From NCBI GenBank assembly GCA_040386195.1, contig JAZKFV010000023.1, positions 1 through 26,321 on the forward strand: DNA of 26,321 bases. Direction: 5' to 3'. The position numbers were made by a program, and so were the translations under genes. Shown piece after piece: positions 11,301-14,779 of the stretch (position 1 is the stretch's first letter; the number at the start of each line of letters is the position of its first letter). A model generated the notes under the pieces. It made no database searches. It saw only the letters and a list, made by a program, of their open reading frames with translations, and was not told the DNA's origin. Origin of the DNA: JAJTCH01 sp040386195. GTDB taxonomy: Bacteria > Pseudomonadota > Alphaproteobacteria > Rickettsiales > UBA1997.

Positions 11301-12196
11301 ACGGGAGATAATATTGGCTCTTCAAACAATGAATTGATGTAGGTGGCTGCCAAATTAAAATTCATATTTGATAAGAATTTATCTAAATAAGAACCACCAA
11401 TATCAGTATGGGCACCTGCGGTTGTCACACCCAAAAACTTATCATCAAATGTATGTCCTTGACCAATCAAATTAGTTACCGGAAAAAGATCACGAAACTC
11501 ATCGCCAGCATTGATCTGGAAACCAGAAATAACAGAATCGGCAAATATTAAATCACGATGCTGACCTTCACCAGTGGCAACGGGGTCAAATGATACAACG
11601 GCCTGTGCAATGGTGTTTGGTTGTATCAGGGTTGGTGCATTAATATTGGTTTGTTGGTTTATGGTGTTTGGGTCTATGTTATCTGGATCTATAACTCCTA
11701 TGCGATCAATTAATTGTGTCAAACCAGCCGCTTCTGCCGAACCTCTGCTAAAATTAACATTAATAACACGCACCTTAACATCAGGATTCTCTGCTTTCCA
11801 CTCTTCAACCTGTATTGCAAAATCCCGATAAGCCATACCAATTCCTAAATCATAACTATCACCAGTAATAGCATCAATAGTTCCAACACCTCTTCCCTCT
11901 GTTCCTGATCCTGGAGTATAACCGACACCAATGTTGGGGTTAGTTTCAGCAATAGCCTTAAGTTGATCTTTTAATATCCCAACATTAGTTAAATGACTAT
12001 CATTAATAGCATCATTTCTAGTGCCGTCTTGCAGAACAAAATAAACCTTAACATTTGGATCTTGCGAGAAGTTTCCGAATATAGGGGTTTGCATAGCATT
12101 TAATTGCTGCTGAGCAAAATCATAAGATGCTAAATCTGTTTCATTAGCAATGCGTCCTGTAATACCGTCTTGGGTTTGTGTTGTTCCGTTTGGCAT
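1..12196 (-). CDS. Giant RTX protein with N-terminal DUF2235/Tle1-like lipase, FrpC-type self-processing module and S8 protease domain (partial, 3' end outside window)
   Basis: One open frame runs from the ATG at 12194-12196 to the window edge (4,065 complete codons); RTX motifs stay in the same frame at every position I checked. Order by residue: DUF2235/Tle1-like hydrolase (about 48-325), mostly unassigned linker, FrpC-like self-processing module (from Asp647-Pro648 to about 835), RTX repeats (about 880-1065), one cadherin-like repeat, S8 protease (about 1250-1560), P domain (about 1595-1700), RTX blocks, a dystroglycan-type cadherin-like domain (about 2377-2470), RTX block, five cadherin-like repeats (about 2790-3275), and more RTX to the edge. 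There is no N-terminal signal peptide, as expected for type I secretion; the C-terminal signal and any transporter genes would lie outside the window. It starts 35 bp after the 188-residue gene, so it is probably last or near-last in that operon. Likely an exported, calcium-folded, multi-enzyme toxin or surface protein; target unknown. Confidence 0.93.
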   Translation of the reverse strand, partial: MPNGTTQTQDGITGRIANETDLASYDFAQQQLNAMQTPIFGNFSQDPNVKVYFVLQDGTRNDAINDSHLTNVGILKDQLKAIAETNPNIGVGYTPGSGTEGRGVGTIDAITGDSYDLGIGMAYRDFAIQVEEWKAENPDVKVRVINVNFSRGSAEAAGLTQLIDRIGVIDPDNIDPNTINQQTNINAPTLIQPNTIAQAVVSFDPVATGEGQHRDLIFADSVISGFQINAGDEFRDLFPVTNLIGQGHTFDDKFLGVTTAGAHTDIGGSYLDKFLSNMNFNLAATYINSLFEEPILSPVNNPSDSDPIVHNSAEHKWIYKTLDARTEIDDLNNDLDGIQKVSDRDDSLANQFTYRTIGEEGRGISTAGQYKILSEESWEFTKNYLYNNLSETDATYFQNAKGETFVAIKEEKLLVVDINNDAYLKDASVSLAKFIRDNNSLTAEENTKNWFQTVGTALSGWVDSTADFIKSAATSVGNFFGGEGNAISKIGSLVSSVFTNGQSDGTVNTSLIDNSLLNLTTQFSETSHNATANPDDFINGTILSGGDYQLSMPSEILNQDGFINNLMSGTSSDSIRPGANTLTDTTLTLDLDKITQNLNQNLINAPIPTPDPTPQPGFFGSIWNGIKDGFSQLTNLFTSAPEVQNVDPVILDLNNNGIELISYDNSTVSFNVDNDEFIEHTGWVKGTDGILVHDKNNDGIINDIKETISEYYNPNNSNINPIDDSGRYFADGLEALKSLDSNHDNIFNNQDQDWNTLRVWQDVNEDGITDAGELKTLDSLNIQSIDLNRTITHRERIEGNPILARSSMTMNDGTTREVAAIDFATNPIGYEWNDVYEQGQQIGATIQTEDNKSSSYVITTGTAGVATTAIDLAQKGVNSAYGNIGDDTLIGDAKDNWLMGGKGSDTLTGGAGDDVLIIDAEDKNENINAGAGKDFIKVVGDEAITFNMNLSQAEVIQSGGGDDVLIGGGTSNVFINAGAGDDIIIGGAADDALSGEDGNDMIDGGYGDDVIRGHRGEDLLIGGLGGDYIDGGADNDIIQGGLGDDVLIGGSGNDEIDGGAGFDMVEYKGKYDQYSFSKASDGTVTVVDTTNGDVDIIKNVEKLRFDNVNFNLVGTEGLPLPVKDNILIANDNASLIIDPSQILANDFNISGKALHISEVSDAVGGTVILRADGKIEFTPDPYFIGTRSFDYAVADEDGFFATVSRKNADGTIVQANLKAQVNLLNQSDPSDPLYFDQWYLSEIKLKNVWQEYSGQGVNIGIFEENYGSPLNHNHQDLNDNISDDYLNDTLLEDDINNFSNHTTLVAGVIAAEKNGEGAVGIAYNSKIASHSWSPDQDGLMNLMNYDVANNSWGNSIAFADDFKQDMGDFVYFKETQRSFDNATQIGRDGLGTSIVFAGGNSRAEGDNVNYHNIQNSRQVITTGSINQDGDLSKLVEASDPFSNPGSAILVSAPGSNIKSTANLIENSNGSTFGSDFESTQGTSFSAPIVSGVVALMMEANPNLGYRDVQKILAITARKVEDANTVWKNNGDNNVNGGGGMHYSEDYGFGIVDAQNAVRLAEVWGKINNANNEQSLEFSKNTTQNLVDNGAINSVINVSASNLKIEYAEVEVNIDHARIGDLVITLISPNGTQSILVNRAGKAPGSGASDLGSTQNGLKFTFSTTHNYGENGVGNWILKIEDKVLGTTGVLNDWNLKLYGSADNGDDDYFFAEEYKSSKTLNDTDGGVDNIYATGLLTNSTINLNGGQNSNINGVNLTIGSGSIIENAYAGEGNDTVIGNTAGNILYGGKGNNTLTGGGGNDQFLIAKNAGKTDIITDFAVTNPNEKINLTKFGFSSFTNLSITQSGANAVIDLGLGQKLILQNVTASSLNANNFSGLLNQQEILNGTTANDNLYGSGQDSIIAAGDGDDYINGGKGNNILNGGAGADTFFIEVNAGKTDTITDFDIDQNSDEKISLRNFRDIKNIDDLSIVQQGSDVEILLNDGQKIILKNTNQSDLSNSNFIFFGEIIGTDGADKMIGSDLPDIMSGGVGDDVLKGLDWNDEIDGGLGDDIIRGDHGDDILKGGFGKDSIIGGIGADTIYGGQDDDILIGGNDVAIMSDDKMNIIYGDAGNDEIYGDKGADKLYGGMGVDMIYGADGDDEIDGGEGNDEIYGEEGDDKILGADGDDIIDGGIGNNEIYGGSGNDYIEVASGTNLIYGDDGDDLIFGGDEVDTIYGGAGNDTIVGENDNAATIGGGDFIYGEDGNDSLLGSAGNDEIYGGNNNDILQGDLGSDKLDGGSGNDVLRGNQGNNILTGGSGSDVFVIDNNGQNTDIITDFNLNDSAEKINLLNLGRGLDFNQLQITQSGLDAVVNLANNQKIILKNINKSNLNADDFITGNSAPVVVNEIPAKRGFINAPFSFSVQNTFLDADGDNLTYRATLADGSALPSWLNFDPATLTFSNNGTPTQFSGQIKITASDPYGSSVSTNFDFVVNNGVVINGTTGNDFSVGSIGNDYITGELGNDYLFGNAGDDIIHGGVGNDNIRGDVSASYNPSTGVISTSGYNTNIGNDILYGNAGNDVILGDRGNDEIYGGAGDDTILGCEGNDEIYGGDGNDLLEGGADSDPAFSGVDGDKIYGGAGNDTIYAANGNDSIYGDEGDDYIFGYGGDDTIYDGAGKDTVFGGDGNDIIHLQGGNQLINFSGSLDTAFLGEAGNDTFVIYKDNSGLAGTGILNDIIYDFEVNNPNEKIDLTAFKNIRDISDLSFSNVSLNGAAFLRVYVAGEESSQYISLQNITKNQLSNSNFIFFNDRAPIAGNDNLSTNEDSSITIKISDLMLNDNDVESIPTFLRIVTNPLNGSFVNNNDGTYTYTPLANFKGIDSFSYQIKDGNGAIRSATVNINIASVNDAPTAHSFTISIQEDHSTSIDVLSGSTDIDGNILSISSIGNPAHGNASIILNATGKQIISYTPNGNYNGVDSFEYTISDGQGGLVTKTITVNIASVNDVPTVSVINVSVSEDNNLATFSFLGNDADFDDQLTYSLVSTPSKGLVINNNDGTFSFNTNGQFENLKAGEVQNLSFYYKTTDSTGAQSEIAAINIQVIGTNDAPTATLTLASTNEDTKTIIDVLASASDIDGDVLTISAITNPSHGIAEIILDGQGKQIISYIPNGNYNGTDSFNYVISDGYGAMVTKTLNLQINSINDMPIATLLSSSTNEDTTKIIDVLASASDVDGNALIISAITNPAHGTATIITNPQTGYQTISYIPSSNYNGTDSLTYTISDGNGGLVTKTLTLTIDPINQVVGTQFSDYLRTDHIFNTNNSSEITTNKILGLEGDDMINSFGGNDYIDGGLGNDFIVVGSGTNKLIGGQGSDIFSFQISNSSTDNSDNTIQDFEINNPLEKIDLRNFSNIKQLSDLNLTQNGNDVIITLSQNNKITLKNINQDSLQEYNFIFHSNHIIGSEFDDEIYPGRTPYPAQGELITIEGKNGDDKLFTSYGHQNRYILNGGEGNDELHSNDGELIGGSGNDRFVIDDFVNPYSPSSVQIATIDDLELDNPNEKIVINSMNIHQFSDLVISQQGSDTNIKIGNGNNQILLKNTLASDLSADNFEIHFFSHDPNIGYSNEFAVINGKIEGTQTGEIISSNYPYGDYVAEINGLGGNDSISSQGYEDNIYGGEGDDNLSFIGSGQSFNQQNTHQKQAVHFYGQEGNDTFFSNNNDGFVNIMDGGEGDDNFMIYDGSATLIGGAGSDSFAIDRSANSVVTIEDFEINNLRELIDLTYDFKEINNLNDLHLEQSGSDTILNLPDNQKIILKNINKNDLTAENFKLVIGNKDQSGEISGSNKSEEINGGAGDDIIDAKGGSDQISGGSGVDRFIIAKDSGAVDAITDFDTSNEKIVLKGFDNVRSFADLNISYYVDEYNYIPKYYAVIKLGNNQFLKIKNITEHNPLSSGNFIFEPINQDQDNHDIQNTITGTDAKDTLIGTNLNDQISGGANADILYGGLGNDTLLGGSSDDILIGGIGSDILDGGTAIDAASYNDSNASVMVNLQLNTNINNPNFQAAQGGTAQGDILINIENITGSNFNDNLTGN
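2367..3832 (-). repeat. Five tandem cadherin-like (VCBS/Big_9-type) repeats
   Basis: Five units of about 97 residues, each starting after an NDxP junction (VNDAP, VNDVP, TNDAP, INDMP). Four are of the type EDxxxxIDVL...D-x-DGxxLxIxxI...Y-x-P-xxNYNGxDSFxYxISDGxG; the third is more VCBS-like, with a YKTTDSTGAQS strand. Units 2, 4 and 5 are clearly closest to each other. They probably form a calcium-stiffened stalk. Confidence 0.88.
4100..4766 (-). repeat. RTX calcium-binding nonapeptide block 3
   Basis: A second long run of nonapeptides starting at INGTTGNDFSVG and ending at GEAGNDTFVIYKD. It includes short insertions without the motif (for example the YNPSTGVISTSG segment near 4570-4610). It follows the dystroglycan-type domain and precedes the cadherin-like tract. 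Confidence 0.9.
4790..5066 (-). other. Dystroglycan-type cadherin-like (He_PIG/CADG) domain
   Basis: Residues about 2377-2470 contain NTFLDADGDNLTYRATLADG, SALPSWLNFDPATLTFSNNG, then GQIKITASDPYGSSVSTNF. This is the usual layout of bacterial CADG domains: D-x-D-G-D-x-L-x-Y, LPxWLxFDxxTxTFSG and I-x-V-x-A-x-D. Such domains act as spacers or weak binding modules in exported proteins. Confidence 0.8.
5290..6180 (-). repeat. RTX calcium-binding nonapeptide block 2 (largest)
   Basis: Close to 300 residues of near-continuous nonapeptides, many with an aromatic-rich variant such as GGAGNDTIYG or GDDGDDEIYG. The plus strand therefore shows a regular cadence of tcatc...gccataaat that resembles a repeat array but is coding on the minus strand. 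A C-terminal-type module (D-F...EKINL...QKIILKNI) caps the block. Confidence 0.92.
7100..7415 (-). other. Proprotein convertase P domain
   Basis: Residues about 1595-1700 contain the P-domain signature: an I-E-Y-A-E-V-E-V-N-I-D-H strand, then IGDLVITLISPNGT, and near the end GVGNWILKIEDKV followed by LNDWNLKLYG. In kexin-like proteases this beta-sandwich stabilises the adjacent S8 domain. Its position directly after the S8 domain supports the protease call. Confidence 0.85.
7510..8446 (-). other. Subtilisin-like S8 protease domain
   Basis: The segment GQGVNIGIFEENYG aligns with the Asp block of S8 proteases but has Glu1263 where the catalytic Asp is expected. His1301 lies in SNHTTLVAGVIAA (family HGTxVAG). 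An ANNSWGNS segment and VFAGGNS provide the substrate-binding and oxyanion Asn regions. GTSFSAPIVSGVVA carries Ser1483. His and Ser are therefore kept and Asp is replaced by Glu. Some RTX-linked S8 proteins may normally have Glu here, so loss of activity is not certain. A P domain follows directly, as in kexin-type proteases. Confidence 0.85.
8520..8850 (-). repeat. Single cadherin-like repeat before the S8 domain
   Basis: Residues about 1115-1225 read as a bacterial cadherin-like (VCBS/Big_9-type) unit: an ANDNASL start, an ILANDFN turn, GGTVILRADGKIEFTP, then FIGTRSFDYAVADEDG. It is an isolated relative of the five-copy tract further along the protein and lies between RTX block 1 and the S8 protease. 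Confidence 0.65.
9002..9560 (-). repeat. RTX calcium-binding nonapeptide block 1
   Basis: Tandem nonapeptides of GGxGxDxxx type, for example GGAGDDVLI, GGYGDDVIRG and GGLGDDVLIGG, with clear nine-residue spacing. They form parallel beta-rolls that fold on calcium binding after type I export. The block separates the self-processing module from the cadherin-like and S8 domains. Confidence 0.92.
9692..10258 (-). other. FrpC-type calcium-dependent self-processing module
   Basis: The segment opens with NVDPVILDLNNNGIELI, where Asp647-Pro648 is the candidate scissile bond. It continues with HTGWVKGTDGILV, an EF-hand-like DKNNDGIIND loop, LRVWQDVNEDGITDAGELK and a NIQSIDL stretch. This order matches the self-processing module of Neisseria FrpC and Actinobacillus ApxIVA, in which calcium triggers cleavage of an Asp-Pro bond and the new Asp end can form an isopeptide link to a lysine. 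If active, it would release a 647-residue N-terminal fragment that carries the lipase. Family match is strong; activity here is inferred. Confidence 0.82.
11222..12055 (-). other. DUF2235/Tle1-like alpha/beta-hydrolase domain of the giant RTX protein
   Basis: About residues 48-325. Seen: VYFVLQDGTRND (DGT at 57-59), a conserved TNV (70-72), YTPGSGTEG, NFSRGSAEAAG with nucleophile candidate Ser150, a VSFDPVA segment at the place of the family's WDTVG, a DEFRDLFPV segment (the family has DExRxxFxP), AGAHTDIGGSY with Asp265, and IVHNS with His310. These match the order of conserved blocks in DUF2235 proteins, which include type VI phospholipase effectors of the Tle1 group, so Ser150-Asp265-His310 is the probable triad. 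The GFSRG elbow of the family is NFSRG here. Being at the extreme N-terminus of an RTX protein, it would travel as type I rather than type VI cargo. Phospholipase activity is inferred. Confidence 0.8.
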
Positions 12197-12231
12197 ATTT
12201 GTGATATTTTATGGTTAATTGTTTATGGTGA

Positions 12232-12798
12232 TTAAAAGGTTTTGGTAAAGGCTAGGGTAACGTTGCGTCTTCCATAATTTTGTCTGCCGTGTTTATTTAT
12301 TAGAACAACATGCGATGCAAACCTCATGCGAACATCCATATAAACATTTAAAGTTCTATCATCTACCTCAACATAAATTCCTGGGATATAAGAATAACCT
12401 TCTTCTATTCTTATATCCTCTATTTTTTCCTGATGTAATACTTGCCTTCCTTTAAATATTTCATCTAAATCAAGTTGATATTGATGCTGTTCGCCATCTT
12501 TTGACTTCCATTTAACGTCAACAGGACCGGAGAAAGCTATAAGACCTGTGGTATTTGCTTTTATTCTTTTTTCATCATAAGGCACTCTGTCTCGAATCTT
12601 ACCTTTGCAACTAGCATCTTTCATGTTTGCATAAATAACCTCTAAATCACTAGCATTATAACAAGCCACACCAAAATTATGGCGCTCAAATGTAAGATTT
12701 GGTTTTTTGGTCATAGCTGTCATAGCGTTACTTTGATTAAAATTGAATATTAAAAAAATTGTATAAAAAGCTGTAAATAGTTTGTTTTTTAAAAACAT
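12232..12798 (-). CDS. Exported 188-residue protein, candidate immunity or partner protein of the DUF2235 domain
   Basis: A Sec-type signal peptide is visible (lysines at residues 4 and 6, hydrophobic stretch to about 20, Ala at NQSNA as likely cleavage site), so the mature protein is about 163 residues in the periplasm or outside. The mature part has VDVKWKSKDG, YQLDLDEIFKGRQVLHQ and GIYVEVDDRTLNVYMDVRM. From memory, short proteins with this F-K-x-x-x-VLH ... V-x-DRT-(I/L)-NVYM pattern are found beside DUF2235/Tle1 lipase genes; I cannot confirm this without a search. The gene lies 35 bp before the giant RTX gene on the same strand, so the two are probably co-transcribed. Two Cys (near residues 46 and 63) could form a disulfide. 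An immunity role is inference; a plain partner or unrelated exported protein is possible. Confidence 0.75.
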   Translation of the reverse strand: MFLKNKLFTAFYTIFLIFNFNQSNAMTAMTKKPNLTFERHNFGVACYNASDLEVIYANMKDASCKGKIRDRVPYDEKRIKANTTGLIAFSGPVDVKWKSKDGEQHQYQLDLDEIFKGRQVLHQEKIEDIRIEEGYSYIPGIYVEVDDRTLNVYMDVRMRFASHVVLINKHGRQNYGRRNVTLAFTKTF

Positions 12799-12861
12799 AA
12801 TTTAAGGTTTGTTGTTTTTAGTGTATTTAGAATATTTGATAAACACTGATTTTGTGGGTGC

Positions 12862-13179
12862 TCATTGGTATTGGTTTTTATAAAATGTGGTTTGGTTTAA
12901 ATTATTTTGTGATTGTAGGCTGTTCTTACTCCCAATCGCATGTAGTTCAAGCAAAGCCTTTTGCGCTTCCTGTGTATTTGAATATTTCTCAAAATAAAAT
13001 CTTTTTTTAAATCTATTAAACATATTGGCATTAGCTTGGTTTGGGGTTAGTAAAAATAAGCAGAAAGAAAATAGAAAAATTGTGAACAGAAGAAATGGTT
13101 TGGATAAAGTAAATATATCGCTTCTTGACCTTGCGTTGTTTGATTTTATTTGAGAGAGATTTTTTGAAAAATCATTCAT
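12862..13179 (-). CDS. Small membrane-anchored or exported protein, unknown function
   Basis: The 105-residue protein has a hydrophilic basic N-terminus of about 26 residues, then a strong hydrophobic segment (about 27-46), then an A-N-A-N stretch that could be a signal-peptidase site. The exported part has YFEKYSNTQEAQKALLELH followed by AIGS. From memory this resembles the start of small proteins with a LY-PIGS motif, but the conserved part that would follow is replaced by a short Asn/Gln-rich tail, so the gene may be a shortened relic. I looked in the other two frames after the divergence and found no continuation. It is the first gene before the 188-residue gene (63 bp gap) and the giant RTX gene. 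Confidence 0.55.
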   Translation of the reverse strand: MNDFSKNLSQIKSNNARSRSDIFTLSKPFLLFTIFLFSFCLFLLTPNQANANMFNRFKKRFYFEKYSNTQEAQKALLELHAIGSKNSLQSQNNLNQTTFYKNQYQ

Positions 13180-13331
13180 TTTGGTGTTGATTTTGTGAAT
13201 GTGGATTGGGTTAAGAATATTTTAGAATTGGATATTTTTTGAGCTTTTAGATCAAGGAATTTTCTGATTATTTTTAAGATCAAAATTCTACTTATAATAA
13301 TTAAACTAAAATTGATTGAATCTAATTGAAT

Positions 13332-13379
13332 AGCAAATCCAGATTGTTGTAGAAGAGGTGATTCTACAACAATTTTGCT
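13332..13379. promoter_or_regulatory. Long imperfect palindrome with perfect 12-bp stem
   Basis: Arms 13343-13354 (attgttgtagaa) and 13362-13373 (ttctacaacaat) are perfectly complementary around the 7-base loop gaggtga. An outer 6-bp pair (agcaaa 13332-13337 with tttgct 13374-13379) extends it, with five unpaired bases on one side. No long T-run follows on either strand, so an intrinsic terminator is less likely than an operator or an RNA hairpin in a leader. Confidence 0.6.
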
Positions 13380-13432
13380 GGTTTTGCGTGGCGGTGATCT
13401 GTTTTCATCTGCTGTTTTTAGCTCAGTATTAT

Positions 13433-13459
13433 TGTTATAAAAAATAACATATGGTTATT
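13433..13459. promoter_or_regulatory. Overlapping inverted repeats of GTTAT half-sites (operator candidate)
   Basis: TGTTAT (13433-13438), ATAACA (13444-13449) and GTTATT (13454-13459) form two overlapping inverted repeats that share the middle half-site. Phased half-sites like this are typical of operators for dimeric helix-turn-helix regulators. The XRE gene is 250 bp to the right and the RTX operon about 250 bp to the left. Chance is possible in such A+T-rich DNA. Confidence 0.35.
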
Positions 13460-13619
13460 AATATATAACGCAAGTAAAAAAATAAAAAATTTTACAATAA
13501 TAACTCAACTAATGTTGATGGTGAGATTTGGCATTGAAAATACTTAATAGAATCACTATTTTGCCACAGAATAAATATCTTGCTTTGAAATTTGATGCAC
13601 CTTTTTCTTGCCAAATTTT

Positions 13620-13657
13620 TAATTCTCTATTTTAGTTAGTTGCAGTTGAGAGAATTA
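13620..13657. promoter_or_regulatory. 9-bp inverted repeat overlapping the XRE promoter
   Basis: taattctct-type arms: 13620-13628 and 13649-13657 (agagaatta) are perfectly complementary with 20 bases between. The right arm covers the -35/spacer part of the candidate XRE promoter, a common place for an autorepressor site. Confidence 0.4.
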
Positions 13658-13676
13658 TTTATTAAATTAATATAAT
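13646..13676 (+). promoter_or_regulatory. Candidate sigma-70-type promoter of the XRE gene
   Basis: A perfect TATAAT at 13671-13676 has TTGAGA (five of six bases of TTGACA) at 13646-13651, spacing 19 bp, which is longer than the ideal 17. Transcription would start near 13683, about 24 bases before the ATG at 13707. Confidence 0.45.
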
Positions 13677-13706
13677 GTTTAATATTATCAAAAATTTCTA
13701 AAAATA

Positions 13707-14210
13707 ATGTCCAGCAATATACTTACCAGAAGACTTAAAGACGAAATGAAGAAGCAGAATTGGACGGGCAGGAAATTGTCTGTGCAGGCCAATCTCAGCT
13801 ACAACGCCATTCATTATATTTTAAGCGGAAAGAACAAAAGCACTAACTTTGAAGTGGTCAACGCCATTGCTTCGGTTTTGAAAGTTTCGCCGTTTTATTT
13901 GTTGGATGAGAATTATAAAAAAACTGGCAATTCTGTTGCCAAGGAAGTTGCTGAGCCGAAGATTCTGCCTAAAAATTCTGAGCAGGAAATGCCTTATGAT
14001 GGCGAATTATATCGGGAGATAATGTTGGTGGTTGAGGAGTTGTTAACGGCAAAAAATGAACTGAGCACGAGCAGAATTGAGCATTTTACTCATTATGTTT
14101 ATTCGCAAATTAAGAAAAATTCTGCAACCACAAAAGAGAAAAATCAGAAGAAAAATATTAAGAGCTATGCGGAAGGAATTATTGATTATGCTTTGAATCG
14201 TATTAATTAA
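13707..14210 (+). CDS. XRE-family transcriptional regulator
   Basis: A 167-residue protein. Residues about 6-63 form a Cro/C1-type helix-turn-helix: LTRRLKDEMKKQNWTGRKLS, then NLSYNAIHYILSGK, then VVNAIASVLKVSPFYLL. The remaining hundred residues are charged and helical (ELYREIMLVVEELL...) and lack a recognisable ligand or protease domain, so they may serve dimerisation. The gene starts at an ATG without visible Shine-Dalgarno, behind a good TATAAT. It converges on the YfiR-like gene and shares the last 8 bases with it. It could control itself, the RTX operon across the intergenic region, or both; targets are inferred from position only. Confidence 0.88.
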   Translation: MSSNILTRRLKDEMKKQNWTGRKLSVQANLSYNAIHYILSGKNKSTNFEVVNAIASVLKVSPFYLLDENYKKTGNSVAKEVAEPKILPKNSEQEMPYDGELYREIMLVVEELLTAKNELSTSRIEHFTHYVYSQIKKNSATTKEKNQKKNIKSYAEGIIDYALNRIN

Positions 14211-14772
14211 TCGTTTCCACCCAGCCGTAAAGATCATCATCAACTTTCACCTTAGCATTTTTTACAGCTTTCATATTAATAATCAGCCGCGCTTTCTTTT
14301 TCATCACAAATTCTATTGCACCGCCGTGCCTTGCAAATCCATCAATACTGCTGATGGTGATCACTCCTTTGGCGCCGTTAATCGTTTCTAAAATATTCAT
14401 ATAATATTCTTGTTCAGACTCGCTAATATAAACAATATTACATTCTTTCAGATCATCTCCGGTCGCTTTATTCTGCACAGAAAATTGCCTCTGGCTTTTT
14501 TTATTGTTGGCATTGTTTTCCATTCTTTTTAAATACATATAAACCTTATCTCGACCAACGGCGCAGATTACAAATTTTTCATTTTTAGGACGATTCTTCC
14601 AATCTAGCCAGTCAATAACGGTATAAATCCACGATGCAGTAATTTCATTGGTAGAAATATCGTTGCCATAAACTTTGGCAGGCGTAGTCATCAGTAATAT
14701 TGATATGATCAAGACATAGCAAATTCTGTTATAAATTATATTTCGATGTTGTGAAATTTTGATTCTTAGCAA
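14203..14772 (-). CDS. YfiR-like periplasmic protein (DUF4154 family)
   Basis: A 189-residue protein starting at TTG; there is no ATG upstream in frame before the stop, and later starts would remove the signal peptide. The hydrophobic segment at about 17-30 followed by AKVYG-ND marks export. The mature part has the family layout: ITASWIYTVIDWLDW at the start, KFVICAVGRDKVY, CNIVYISESEQE, and the C-terminal ISSIDGFARHGGAIEFVMKK ... ARLIINMKAV. In Pseudomonas, YfiR is a periplasmic repressor of the diguanylate cyclase YfiN; related proteins are found beside TonB receptors and membrane sensors. Here it follows the receptor gene after 7 bp in one operon and may pass an envelope signal to the divergent dCache-HAMP protein. 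The last 8 bp overlap the XRE gene. Confidence 0.85.
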   Translation of the reverse strand: MLRIKISQHRNIIYNRICYVLIISILLMTTPAKVYGNDISTNEITASWIYTVIDWLDWKNRPKNEKFVICAVGRDKVYMYLKRMENNANNKKSQRQFSVQNKATGDDLKECNIVYISESEQEYYMNILETINGAKGVITISSIDGFARHGGAIEFVMKKKARLIINMKAVKNAKVKVDDDLYGWVETIN

Positions 14773-14779
14773 TTTTCTA

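Larger units (their letters stand above)
13180..13706. other. Intergenic regulatory region between the RTX operon and the XRE regulator
   Basis: This 527-bp region separates two divergent units and is very A+T-rich. I see no convincing gene in it. It holds three inverted repeats (13332-13379, 13433-13459, 13620-13657) and a good promoter candidate for the XRE gene, each listed separately. A weak minus-strand promoter candidate for the RTX operon is TATAAG (complement of 13291-13296) with TTCAAT (complement of 13315-13320) 18 bp upstream. Confidence 0.6.

Noticed and set aside
13332..13379. Intrinsic terminator for one of the flanking genes
   Set aside because: The hairpin is strong but no T-run follows on either strand, and it lies upstream of both flanking operons.
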